Both the position numbers and the translations under genes were made by a program. Shown piece by piece: positions 30,255-38,259 of a DNA stretch of 64,000 nt; the first letter of the stretch is position 1; every line of letters starts with the position of its first letter. The DNA lies in assembly GCF_003443895.1 (NCBI RefSeq), contig NZ_QQOA01000002.1, positions 327,106 through 391,105 of the forward strand, read 5' to 3'. The DNA comes from Paraburkholderia phosphatilytica. GTDB taxonomy: Bacteria > Pseudomonadota > Gammaproteobacteria > Burkholderiales > Burkholderiaceae. The notes beneath the pieces were generated by a model. That model was not told the origin of the DNA. It searched no databases and saw only the letters and a list, made by a program, of their open reading frames with translations.

Positions 30255-30316
30255 GACCGTTGCCTTTTCCCTCGCGCTCTCGCCGGGTGCGTACTTCAAA
30301 GCGCTGCTACGCGCCG

Positions 30317-31900
30317 CTACGTATACCCCCGCTTCGAACGCCACGCGCGCGGCCAGATCCCCTGCTTGCCGGGCGACAGAATCCCGTCGGGATCGAGCGC
30401 ATCCTTGATCGTCTCCGAAAGGCGCAGCAGCGCGCCGTCGTTGAAGCTGTACTGCGCCGCCGCGAAATCCATGTACAGCAGATGCGCGCGGTATTCGCCG
30501 TAGCCGGCGGCGCGCGCGTCGCTGATCAGCGCGCGCAGCAGGTCGCCCGCATCGGCGGCCTGCTTTGACCGGTTACGGTCGAAGATGATCGCGCAGATGT
30601 GATGCAGATGGCGCACGCCCGCGGTGAAGCCGCCGTAGTAGTCGAAGCCATACTCGGCCATCCGGTGCTTCGCGAGCGTGTACTGGCGCATCGCGTCGCG
30701 GCCCGCGGCGGGACACACCGGCGAGAAATCCACGTGCGCGCCCGAGCCGCCGAGCCAGTCGAGCATCCGGAACGCGGTCATCGCCGGGATGCCGGCCAGG
30801 TTGCGGTCGGCTCCGCCTTGCGGCGCTTCGTCGCCGCGCAACGTTTGCGACGCGAAACGCGCGTGCGGAATCGCAGAAAACGCGCGACGCACACGCTTGT
30901 GCTGCAGCTCGATCAGGTCGGGCTCGCCGTACAGCGCGTAGTGCAGATTCCAGCGGCCGATGTCGAGCTGCCGCGTCATCGCGTCGATCGCGCTGTCGGG
31001 CATCGCGCCTGCGCCGTCGTACCACTGCGCGCGCGGGCCGAGCCCCGCCGCGCGCCGGATCGCGCCTTCGATCACCGCGTGCTGCGCGATCGTGCCGTCC
31101 AGCCGCAGCTCGCGCAGCGTATCGACGATCGCCGTGAGATCGCCCTCGTCGCGAAACTGGATCTCGCCGACGAGATACGCGGGCGGCGCCGGCATCAGCC
31201 ACACGCCCATCTTCGTGACGACGCCATAGTTCGACTGCAGGAACATCGCGTCGAACGACGGACCGTAGCCCGGCCGGTACAGCTGCCACGCGGTGCCGAT
31301 CTCGATGCCGCCCATTCCCGTGCGTACGACGTCGCCGTTCGCGAGCACCACTTCCATCCCGCACTGCGTCGCTGCGTGATCGCCGTACGGCGTCGTGCCG
31401 AAACCGCGTTCGAGCGTATTGCCGATCACGCTGCCCCACCCGACCGCGGGCGGATCGACCCACAGCCGGTGGCCGTGCTCGCGCAGATACGTATGGAGAT
31501 CGAAATAACTGACGCCGGGCTCGACGAGCGCGGTGGCGAACTCGTCGTTCACCGCGAGGATGCGGTTCATCCGCTGCAGGTCGAGCACGACCGAACCCGT
31601 GAGACGCGGCGCCGCGCCGCCGTAGGCGAGATTGCGTCCGGTCGAAACCGTCCACAGCGGAATGCGCGCTTCGCCGGCAATGTGCAGCACGGCGCGCACT
31701 TCGTCGACGGATACAGGCAGCACCGCCGCCGACGCGGCGAATGCGGCATCGGGACCGGGCGCGAACGGGTCCGTCCACGACGCGAGCGCATCGCCGGACG
31801 CGATCACGTTCGTGTCGCCGACTATCGCGCGCCAGCGCGCGAGCGCCTGATCGAAGCGCGCGGCCGACACGCCCGGCGGTAGCGTGCGCGCCGCCGGCAT
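30317..31900 (-). CDS. VAO/PCMH-type FAD-linked oxidase
   Basis: About 527 residues of the vanillyl-alcohol oxidase family. The FAD-binding PCMH domain includes LWTVSTGRNLAYGGAAPRLT and ERGFGTTPYGDHAATQCGME, which closely recall the flavoprotein subunit of 4-cresol dehydrogenase (PchF). The C-terminal substrate domain ends with DGILSPGKQGIWP. Relatives oxidise para-substituted phenols such as 4-cresol, vanillyl alcohol or eugenol. A PchF would need a cytochrome c partner, which is not seen here, so an oxidase using oxygen is possible. Its ATG shares one base with the stop of the lipoprotein gene upstream (TGATG), showing translational coupling. Confidence 0.85.
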   Translation of the reverse strand: MPAARTLPPGVSAARFDQALARWRAIVGDTNVIASGDALASWTDPFAPGPDAAFAASAAVLPVSVDEVRAVLHIAGEARIPLWTVSTGRNLAYGGAAPRLTGSVVLDLQRMNRILAVNDEFATALVEPGVSYFDLHTYLREHGHRLWVDPPAVGWGSVIGNTLERGFGTTPYGDHAATQCGMEVVLANGDVVRTGMGGIEIGTAWQLYRPGYGPSFDAMFLQSNYGVVTKMGVWLMPAPPAYLVGEIQFRDEGDLTAIVDTLRELRLDGTIAQHAVIEGAIRRAAGLGPRAQWYDGAGAMPDSAIDAMTRQLDIGRWNLHYALYGEPDLIELQHKRVRRAFSAIPHARFASQTLRGDEAPQGGADRNLAGIPAMTAFRMLDWLGGSGAHVDFSPVCPAAGRDAMRQYTLAKHRMAEYGFDYYGGFTAGVRHLHHICAIIFDRNRSKQAADAGDLLRALISDARAAGYGEYRAHLLYMDFAAAQYSFNDGALLRLSETIKDALDPDGILSPGKQGIWPRAWRSKRGYT

Positions 31901-32376
31901 CAGCGCCGCATCCCGCCGCCCGCGCTCATGAACATTCCACCGCCGCCGCCATGCGTCGCGCCGCCGCCGGCGTGGTGCATCGTGCCGCCGCGCCCGTGCC
32001 ACGGTCCGGCGGAACCCGGATGATCGTGGTGATGGTGGTGGAAATGATCGAAGAACACGAACGACCCGCCGCCGATCACGGCCGTCGGCCAGATCAGCCA
32101 TGGGTCGTAATACCACGGGTCCCAGTACGGATACGCTGGGTACAGCACTGCTTCGTCGGTGTCGATCTGCCAGCTGCCGTCCGGCTGCCGGCACGCGTTG
32201 CCGACAATCCGCTGCGGCGTACCGTCGATGTCCGCCTGCCCGACGATGGTCCGGCAGACGAGCTGATCGTTCATCGTGCCGACGCTGCCGGGAGCGGCGG
32301 CGGTCTGGTTGGCGACCGGTGTCGTGCAACCCGCGCACGCACCGAGCACCGCGCCTAAAACGAGAATCTTGCGCAT
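31900..32376 (-). CDS. Small His/Gly-rich lipoprotein
   Basis: A 158-residue protein. MRKILVLGAVLGACAGC is a type II signal with the lipidation Cys at residue 17. The middle part (QLVCRTIVGQADIDGTPQRI, CRQPDGSW) is a compact region with two Cys. A Trp/Tyr/Pro-rich stretch and a hydrophobic segment follow, then FDHFHHHHHDHPG and a Gly/His/Met-rich tail. The His cluster suggests metal binding at the membrane surface. GGGAT precedes the ATG at 32376. It is translationally coupled to the flavin oxidase, so the pair probably works together, but the link is unproven. Similar short lipoproteins are common in Burkholderia without known function. Confidence 0.75.
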   Translation of the reverse strand: MRKILVLGAVLGACAGCTTPVANQTAAAPGSVGTMNDQLVCRTIVGQADIDGTPQRIVGNACRQPDGSWQIDTDEAVLYPAYPYWDPWYYDPWLIWPTAVIGGGSFVFFDHFHHHHHDHPGSAGPWHGRGGTMHHAGGGATHGGGGGMFMSAGGGMRR

Positions 32377-32717
32377 GATGTGATCCCGCCTTGATGCCCT
32401 CGCGCACAGGCGCGGTTGTGCCGACGCTTTGCGCGCACTGCACGGCTCGCGACGCATGCGGTGATGCATGCGCGCAAATCCGTGCGCCGTTGCAGGCGGT
32501 GTCGAGCACGCGCCTGCAACGATAGAACGAACCGCCAGCCGGACCTATTCCGCCGCGTCATGCGGGCGTGGTGGAGTATTCGTTACGCGATTTTTCAACG
32601 GGCCGATGCGGACGGTTCGCACTCCAGCAGTGTGCGCGGTTCGCACGGGAATGGCGATGGATTTCGCGCGGGTGCGGTACGTGGGTGCGGCATCCAGCGG
32701 GCAGCGCGCCAGACGCG
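32377..32717. other. Intergenic region, no gene seen
   Basis: About 340 nt between the lipoprotein start and the anti-sigma stop, both on the minus strand. It holds the promoter region for the lipoprotein/oxidase pair, but I saw no clear consensus. No hairpin with a T run marks the end of the anti-sigma transcript. Confidence 0.45.
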
Positions 32718-33527
32718 TTACTGCTGCCACGCTTCCGGCTTGCCGCCGAGCGCCGCGCAGACGTCGATTGCGATCGTGCGCAGCTTGCTCTCGGAGATCG
32801 GCCCCGACAGCGCATAGCCCATCCGGTCGTTGACCCAGTAGAAGGTGCTGCGGTTGCCGTCGCGGAACAGACGGAACGCGGTCTCGTCTTTCGGAATCGC
32901 CGTGACGTAAAGCGTCAGCCGTTCGCCGAACTGGTTTTCGTACATGAACTGCGCAGCCGGTCCGCTCGCATCCGGCAACAGGCGCCCGCCGACCAGCGCG
33001 TAGCCGTATTCCTGCAGCGACGGAATGGACAGCTGCCGGTTGAGCCGCTTCGACAGCCACGCGATCAGATGCTGTTCCTCGGCCGCGGCCACCTCCACCG
33101 GATGACGGACCTCGGGCGTGTACACCGCGTACGCGACGTCCGCGCGGCGCGCGAGCGCGAGCGTTTCGCCGCTGCCGCCGAGGCGCGGCACGAGCGGCCC
33201 GATGAGCAGCGCCAGACCGGCACCCACCGCGAGCCAGCACGCGGCCAGCGCCATGCGCCGCCAGCGCGGCGCGCGCACCCGCAGGATCATCGCGGCGGGC
33301 GCGGTTTCGGCACCTGCGCGACTGTCGCGTTCGCCGGCGGCCGGCGCACCGCACAATGCCTTCAGCGCCGCGGTCTGCGCGCGCCAGGCGGCAACCTGCG
33401 CGGCGGCGTGCGGGTCGTTCGCGAGCCGCTCGTGCACCGCGTCGCGCTCGGGTCCCGGCAACTCGTCGTCGACATACGCCGACAACCTTTGCAGGTCCGC
33501 ATCGGAATCGTGGTCGTCGTGGTTCAT
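32718..33527 (-). CDS. Anti-sigma factor, single-pass membrane protein
   Basis: A 269-residue protein. The N-terminal 90 residues (LQRLSAYVDDELPGPERDAV, HERLANDPHAAAQVAAWRAQ) form the sigma-binding anti-sigma domain of the RskA/FecR-like type, without the Cys of zinc-binding ZAS domains. A membrane helix near residues 108-130 (MALAACWLAVGAGLALLIGP) is followed by a periplasmic domain of about 130 residues. The start overlaps the sigma gene stop as ATGA, so the two are made together. It should hold the partner sigma factor at the membrane until an envelope signal releases it. Confidence 0.87.
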   Translation of the reverse strand: MNHDDHDSDADLQRLSAYVDDELPGPERDAVHERLANDPHAAAQVAAWRAQTAALKALCGAPAAGERDSRAGAETAPAAMILRVRAPRWRRMALAACWLAVGAGLALLIGPLVPRLGGSGETLALARRADVAYAVYTPEVRHPVEVAAAEEQHLIAWLSKRLNRQLSIPSLQEYGYALVGGRLLPDASGPAAQFMYENQFGERLTLYVTAIPKDETAFRLFRDGNRSTFYWVNDRMGYALSGPISESKLRTIAIDVCAALGGKPEAWQQ

Positions 33528-34066
33528 CGCTGGGTTCTCACTACCTTGAGCGGCGGACTCTGCCGCGCGGGTCCGTCGCCTTCCGTCAGCAGTATCCGCA
33601 TGTGCTCGCGCGCGCGGGACAGCCGCGACATCACGGTGCCGATCGGCACGCCGAGCACGCCCGACGCCTCCTGGTACGTCAGTTCCTCGACGCCGACGAG
33701 CAGCATCACCTCGCGCTGCTCCACTGGCAGACAATACAGCGCCCGCTGCACATCGCGCAGCACGAGGCCGTCGATGTCGCCGCGCGGCGCCTCGAGCGTG
33801 CGCCACGGCGCGTTTTCGTCGTCGACGGCGATTTCGCGGCGCGCGCGCAACTGGTCGATATGGATGTGCCGCAGGATCGTCAGGAGCCATGCGCGCAGAT
33901 TGGTCTGCGGACGAAACGCCGACCAGCGGGCGAGCGCGCGCTCGGCCGTATCCTGCACGAGGTCGTCCGCCCACATCGGGTCGCCCGTCAACGCGCGCGC
34001 ATAGCGGCGCAGTTGCGGCAGCCACGCAATCACTTCCGACTCGAATTTCGCCTGACGGTTGCTCAC
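33524..34066 (-). CDS. ECF-family RNA polymerase sigma factor
   Basis: A 180-residue group 4 sigma factor. Region 2 is seen as LRRYARALTGDPMWADDLVQDTAERALARW and the -10 recognition helix as NLRAWLLTILRHIHIDQLR. Region 4 is LPVEQREVMLLVGVEELTYQEASGVLGVPIGTVMSRLSRARE, the -35-binding helix-turn-helix. It directs transcription in response to a signal relayed by the anti-sigma factor whose gene overlaps it. A promoter resembling GGAAC-N17-CGTT lies upstream of the small lipoprotein gene in front of it and may be its target (inference). Confidence 0.93.
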   Translation of the reverse strand: MSNRQAKFESEVIAWLPQLRRYARALTGDPMWADDLVQDTAERALARWSAFRPQTNLRAWLLTILRHIHIDQLRARREIAVDDENAPWRTLEAPRGDIDGLVLRDVQRALYCLPVEQREVMLLVGVEELTYQEASGVLGVPIGTVMSRLSRAREHMRILLTEGDGPARQSPPLKVVRTQR

Positions 34067-34259
34067 GCTCTTCGATCGCGTCCGCTTTCGTTATGCTGCG
34101 TTGTCCTGCGTTGCTGCGCGTTGTGGTGTGCGTTGTGGTGCGCTGTCATGCCTGGTGGTGCGGTCCCTTGCCTTTCCCCGTCTTTCGCGGCGCGCGCGGC
34201 GCGGCGGGTCTCCTCGCGCTCAGTTGGTACGCTCGTTGAGTACCGTTCAGCCAGTTCGA

Positions 34260-34424
34260 TCAATAGCCACCGGTACTCGAATTGCCGGTGCTGCCGGACG
34301 TGCCGCCGCCGTTCGTCGACGAACAGGCGGCAAGCGAGCCCGCGAGCCCGACCGCCACGATGACGAGCAGCGCCGACACGACGCGGCTTGCGTGGCTGCG
34401 TTTGATCGCATGCATCGATTTCAT
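34260..34424 (-). CDS. Small lipoprotein (54 residues) upstream of the ECF sigma gene
   Basis: A short gene reading MKSMHAIKRSHASRVV, then a hydrophobic stretch with the lipobox SLAAC (Cys at residue 34) and a mature part of only about 20 residues (SSTNGGGTSGSTGNSSTGGY). AGGAGAA lies at ideal distance from the ATG, strong evidence that it is translated. It precedes the sigma/anti-sigma pair in the same direction by about 190 nt, and an ECF-type promoter precedes it. It may be the main product of the sigma factor's own promoter and could act in envelope stress signalling. The function is unknown. Confidence 0.75.
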   Translation of the reverse strand: MKSMHAIKRSHASRVVSALLVIVAVGLAGSLAACSSTNGGGTSGSTGNSSTGGY

Positions 34425-34465
34425 GAAGCGTTCTCCTGCGAGTTGAAAAGCGACGATGCCTTCAT

Positions 34466-34491
34466 AACGCAGCCCGGTCGCGTTTTATTCC
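34466..34491 (-). promoter_or_regulatory. Candidate ECF-sigma promoter
   Basis: On the minus strand GGAAT and CGTT are 17 nt apart, matching the common ECF pattern GGAAC-N16/17-CGTT in all but one base. The -10-like part ends about 40 nt before the small lipoprotein ATG. It is the only such pair I found near the sigma gene, so autoregulation through this promoter is a reasonable inference. Confidence 0.45.
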
Positions 34492-34951
34492 GCCCCCGTG
34501 AAAACCTTTTTGCGCGCGACTGGACAAATGATTCTGGCGCGCTAACGTGATGATGTGGATCGTCCATCCGGCCAGGGTGCGGGACCGGGTGAAGCGCGCG
34601 CACTATGTCGAAATCGTGGCAACGGCAGGCAGATTGCGAGCAACCCGCGGCGCGCAGAGCGTGCCCCGGCGCGCATCGTGCTTGCATTTCGTCACGTTTT
34701 GGCGCGCGCTTCGCTGTGAGCCTTGCCGCACGCGTTTGAATGAGCATTGCCGTGTCATGCCGCGCAACGCACCGCCGCGAACGATGGATCGCGAGCGCCG
34801 CGGCAGCGCTGGTAACGACTCGTTACACATCTTGAAGGATGCTTCCTGAGCGGCAAGCCGGTATAGTGGAACGGTCCGCTACGCGCCGCGCAAGATGCCC
34901 GACACAGGGTAGAATCCTGGCCAACCACTGTTTTTCTAACCAGAATCGTCC
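34492..34951. other. Intergenic region upstream of hfq2, no gene seen
   Basis: About 460 nt between the ECF-type promoter and hfq2. It is richer in A/T than the neighbours. A TAGAAT hexamer near 34910 could be part of the hfq2 promoter, but I found no matching -35 element. No open frame has a convincing ribosome binding site. Confidence 0.45.
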
Positions 34952-35437
34952 ATGCCTTCCGCAGAATCACATCCGCAAAACGACTTCATGAACGCAGCGC
35001 GCAAAGAACGCAAGCGCGTTGAGATCTATCTCGTCAACGGCATTCGTCTGACGGGCTGCATCGAGTCGTTCGATCAGTACCTGGTGATGCTGCGCACGCC
35101 CGTCGGTCTGCAGGGCATTTACAAGCGCGCCATCTCCACGATCCAGCACGACACCGGAACGCGTCCGCGCACGGCACGCCCGCAGGGCGCGCACGGCGAG
35201 CATGGCGGCGGCACGCGTGGCCCGCACGGTCCCCGTGAGTCGCATGGTCCGCGCGAGCCGAGAGAGCCGCGCGAAAGCTATGGCGCGCCGTCCGGAGATC
35301 GTCCCGCGCCGTCGGAACGGCCGGCTTCGTCGGGCGCATCGTCCGACGGCCCGGTGATCGTCACGCGCCGCCGGCGCCTGTTCGGCGGCGGCAACGGCGA
35401 CAGTGGCCCCGGTAACGGCGGCAACGGCAACAGCTGA
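34952..35437 (+). CDS. hfq2: RNA chaperone Hfq, Hfq2 type with long C-terminal tail
   Basis: A 161-residue Sm-like protein. The Sm core spans about residues 12-68. Sm1 is [20 protein letters not shown] and Sm2 is [11 protein letters not shown], with YKRA in place of the usual YKHA. Beyond the core are about 95 residues rich in Gly, Pro, Arg, His and Ser, probably disordered. Burkholderia species are known to encode two Hfq proteins, a short Hfq1 and a longer Hfq2; length and sequence fit Hfq2. It should bind small RNAs and mRNAs as a hexamer. The gene stands apart from the classical miaA-hfq-hflX neighbourhood, which also suits Hfq2. Confidence 0.9.
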   Translation: MPSAESHPQNDFMNAARKERKRVEIYLVNGIRLTGCIESFDQYLVMLRTPVGLQGIYKRAISTIQHDTGTRPRTARPQGAHGEHGGGTRGPHGPRESHGPREPREPRESYGAPSGDRPAPSERPASSGASSDGPVIVTRRRRLFGGGNGDSGPGNGGNGNS

Positions 35438-35444
35438 ACTTCGG

Positions 35445-35675
35445 CTAGCTTCCCAGACTCCCCACCCGGTGCAGCAGCGTCTCGATCCGCTGGATCTGCT
35501 GCTGCGTCAACTCAAACCCGATCTTGATGTCGAGCAGGCGCCGCCGCCAGTAGGTCGCGTTGAGCGTCGCGTTCATCGGCTGTCGCGTCGCCCACTCGAG
35601 ATGGTCGAGCTCAGCCTCCACCACGCCATGCCACGCGTGGATTCGCTGCCTCGGACCCGCGGCGTTCGGACTCAT
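35445..35675 (-). CDS. Small conserved-looking hypothetical protein
   Basis: A 76-residue, helix-rich protein with VVEAELDHLEWATRQPMNAT and LTQQQIQRIETLLHR. It has no signal peptide or membrane helix. Acidic and hydrophobic residues alternate, as in a soluble helical protein, and the frame ends 7 nt from the convergent hfq2 stop. A GGGGTGA sequence lies upstream of the ATG. I do not recognise the family. The coding-like composition makes it more likely real than a shadow. Confidence 0.6.
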   Translation of the reverse strand: MSPNAAGPRQRIHAWHGVVEAELDHLEWATRQPMNATLNATYWRRRLLDIKIGFELTQQQIQRIETLLHRVGSLGS

Positions 35676-35954
35676 GTCGGCATCACCCCTGATCGGCGCC
35701 GGCGCGCCGCCCGGCTGGGCAACTGCGCTGCGACATCCTCAAAACGAGTTACGCCTGATGAATTTTCAGAAGGCTGACAGCAATCCGCGTACGGTGCGGT
35801 GCGTGGCGAACCCGAACCCGAACGCGGCACTGCGCATGCTGGCGTGACTGGTACGAGGCTCACGCACCGGGAGTGAACGTTGGCCATCCGGACGACGACC
35901 GGCGCTGGCCCCTTTACGCTATGCTGACTGTTCGTACTTCGATGGGAGCGCGCC

Positions 35955-36155
35955 ATGTCCAGGTCGAAACCCGCGCATCACACTCCGCCGCCATCCGGCG
36001 ACACTCCGCACACGCCTGACGAACTGCTCGACGAGGCGCTGGAGGAAACCTTCCCTGCCAGCGACCCGATCGCGGTCGACCCGCCGGACGCGCCGAAACG
36101 CCCGCCGGGCAAACCCGCTGCTATTTCCGCGCCGCACCACGGCAAGCATCGCTAG
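35955..36155 (+). CDS. Small hypothetical protein with ETFPASDPIAV motif
   Basis: A 66-residue, Pro-rich, hydrophilic protein. The segment LLDEALEETFPASDPIAVDP is a motif that recurs in many small proteobacterial proteins of unknown function. The flanks are His/Pro/Lys-rich and probably unstructured. GGGAG lies at good distance from the ATG. The stop is 3 nt before the LtrA start, so the two genes are translationally linked. Confidence 0.75.
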   Translation: MSRSKPAHHTPPPSGDTPHTPDELLDEALEETFPASDPIAVDPPDAPKRPPGKPAAISAPHHGKHR

Positions 36156-36158
36156 CGC

Positions 36159-37379
36159 ATGGCCGGGCCCCAACCCCTCAACGGGCGATACCTGCGCGCG
36201 CGCACCGGCGAAGAAGCGCGCGTGACCTACATCGAGCTGTTCTTCGACCTGATCTATGCGTTCGCTGTCACGCAACTGTCGCATCGGCTGATGCACGATC
36301 ATGGTCTAGAAGGCGCGTTGCAGACGCTAATCCTTTGGTTCGCGGTGTGGCTCGGCTGGCAGTACACCTGCTGGGTCACGAACTGGTTCGACCCGGACCG
36401 CATACCGGTGCGTCTGCTGCTGTTCGCGGTGATGCTGACGGGCATGGCGATGGCTGCGAGCCTGCCGCTCGCGTTCGGCGAGCGCGGCCTGCTGTTCGCG
36501 CTCAGTTACGTGACGATCCAGCTGGGCCGCAGCATCGTCGTGCTGCTCCTGCTCGGCCGCGACCATCGGCTGACGGCGAATTTCCGGCGCATCTGCGGCT
36601 GGCTCGCGATCTCGGGTATCGCGTGGATCGCCGGCGGCTTCGCGGATGGCGCCGCGCGCTTCGGCTGGTGGACCGCCGCGGTGCTGTGCGAATACGTCGC
36701 GCCGATGTTCGGTTTTCCACTGCCGTGGCTCGGCCGGTCGCGCGCGGCCGACTGGCGCACAGCCGAAGGCGGCCACATCGCCGAGCGCTGCCAGGGGTTC
36801 GTGATTCTCGCGCTCGGCGAATCGGTACTGGTCACAGGCGGCACGTGGTCCGACCTCGGCGGCTGGGATGCGCCGTCGGTCATCGCGTTCCTCGTGTGTT
36901 TCGCGGCCAGCGTCGCGATGTGGTGGATCTACTTCGACACCGGCAGCGAAGCGGGCAGCCGCGCGATCGTCGAATCGAAGGAGCCGGGGCTGATGGCCTC
37001 GTACTTCCATTACATCCACGTGGTTCTGGTGGCGGGCATCATCGTCAGCGCGGCCGCGGACGATCTGGTGATCCTGCATCCGCCCGAACGCGTGACGCTC
37101 GCCACGGTGTGGCTGCTCGCCGGCGGACCCGCGCTCTACGTGATCGGCACCGGGCTCTACAAGCGCGTCGTGTACGGCTGGTTTCCGCTGTCGCACTGGA
37201 TCGGCTGCGCGCTCTTCGCGCTCATCGCGCCGTTCGCGCTGCACACGGACCTGCTGATGACCGCCGGCCTGACGATGGCCACGCTGATCGTCGTGGCCGG
37301 CTGGGAGACCGTGTCACGCCGCGTGATGGCTGGGGCAGGAACCGATGACAGAACCGATACGGGCGCGACCGCCGAGTAG
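36159..37379 (+). CDS. LtrA-family (low temperature requirement A) membrane protein
   Basis: A 406-residue polytopic membrane protein with about 12 hydrophobic segments. The family's conserved N-terminus is present as VTYIELFFDLIYAFAVTQLS. Later hallmarks include GGHIAERCQGFVILALGESV, with its conserved Glu and Arg residues inside membrane segments. The LtrA family was named for cold growth in Listeria, but its molecular role is unknown. The gene follows the small ETFPASDP protein by 3 nt. Confidence 0.88.
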   Translation: MAGPQPLNGRYLRARTGEEARVTYIELFFDLIYAFAVTQLSHRLMHDHGLEGALQTLILWFAVWLGWQYTCWVTNWFDPDRIPVRLLLFAVMLTGMAMAASLPLAFGERGLLFALSYVTIQLGRSIVVLLLLGRDHRLTANFRRICGWLAISGIAWIAGGFADGAARFGWWTAAVLCEYVAPMFGFPLPWLGRSRAADWRTAEGGHIAERCQGFVILALGESVLVTGGTWSDLGGWDAPSVIAFLVCFAASVAMWWIYFDTGSEAGSRAIVESKEPGLMASYFHYIHVVLVAGIIVSAAADDLVILHPPERVTLATVWLLAGGPALYVIGTGLYKRVVYGWFPLSHWIGCALFALIAPFALHTDLLMTAGLTMATLIVVAGWETVSRRVMAGAGTDDRTDTGATAE

Positions 37380-37430
37380 GCGATCGTTAGCGCTCCGTAT
37401 CGTATCGTCCCGTCGAACGTTTGTTGAACG

Positions 37431-38198
37431 TTACCGCGTCGTGCCCGGCAGTCCGCCCTCGAGCTGATGCTGAAGCTCGCGCACCTGCCGCTGCGCGTCG
37501 CGCAGCTGCGCCTGGGCAGCGATCTTCTGCGCCTGCAGCGCATCGGCCTGATCGTGGTTCTGTTTCTGCTGGCTCGCGACGATCTGCTGCTGTTGCTGCG
37601 CCACAGCCAGGTCGGCCTGCAGACGGCTCGCATGCTCCTGCGACAGCGCGATCATCCGGTCGGTGAACGCCTTCTGCGCTTCAAGCTGGGTCCGTCGGAT
37701 CTCGACGCTCGAAAGCTGCAGCGTCTGCCGCGCGAAGTCCTTGTAGATCAGCTCGGCGCGCGTCGCGTCGGTGGTCTTGATCACCCGCCAGAAGGTCTTC
37801 TGCTGGAACAGCGCGACCCAGTAGTTCATCTCTTTCGCATCGAACAGCAGGCTTGCGCCATAGCTGCCGTTGTAGGTCGTGCGAAATTCGGTCAGCGCCG
37901 AGCCGTGAATCAGCTGCTGCAGTTCGGCGACGTTGCCGCCGGTCGACTGCTTTGCCTCGTCGGCATTGAGCACTGGCTGAGAGGCCGCCTGTGAGGCGAC
38001 CTGAGCGGCATCGGCACCCGGCGTCTGGCCGGACACCACCGGCAATGCGGTGGTGGCGGCAGGCGTGGCGACGACTGCGTCGCTAGCCGGCTGCACCGGC
38101 GCCGCGGCCGGCGTCGGTTGTGCGAACGTGCAACCTGATCCCCCGATACCGATCAGCAATGCAAGGGCCACCTGTCGAAAGGTCGACTTTCGGTCCAT
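37431..38198 (-). CDS. DUF2968 lipoprotein with coiled coil
   Basis: A 255-residue protein. The lipobox region IGIGGSGC predicts lipidation at about residue 23. A Pro/Ala/Val-rich linker follows, then a conserved region (LQQLIHGSALTEFRTTYNGS, SYGASLLFDAKEMNYWVALF). The last 110 residues are Gln/Ala-rich heptad-like coiled coil. I recognise this as DUF2968, a family seen mainly in Burkholderiales, of unknown function. GGGAT precedes the ATG at 38198. It lies just downstream of the sigma-54 activator in the same direction, so it may be read from the end of the Tad operon. Confidence 0.78.
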   Translation of the reverse strand: MDRKSTFRQVALALLIGIGGSGCTFAQPTPAAAPVQPASDAVVATPAATTALPVVSGQTPGADAAQVASQAASQPVLNADEAKQSTGGNVAELQQLIHGSALTEFRTTYNGSYGASLLFDAKEMNYWVALFQQKTFWRVIKTTDATRAELIYKDFARQTLQLSSVEIRRTQLEAQKAFTDRMIALSQEHASRLQADLAVAQQQQQIVASQQKQNHDQADALQAQKIAAQAQLRDAQRQVRELQHQLEGGLPGTTR

Positions 38199-38259
38199 GA
38201 ATATCCCGTCGTAACGTTGTAGTAATTTCTTCTCATCGCTTAAGCAAGCTGTCTCATTA

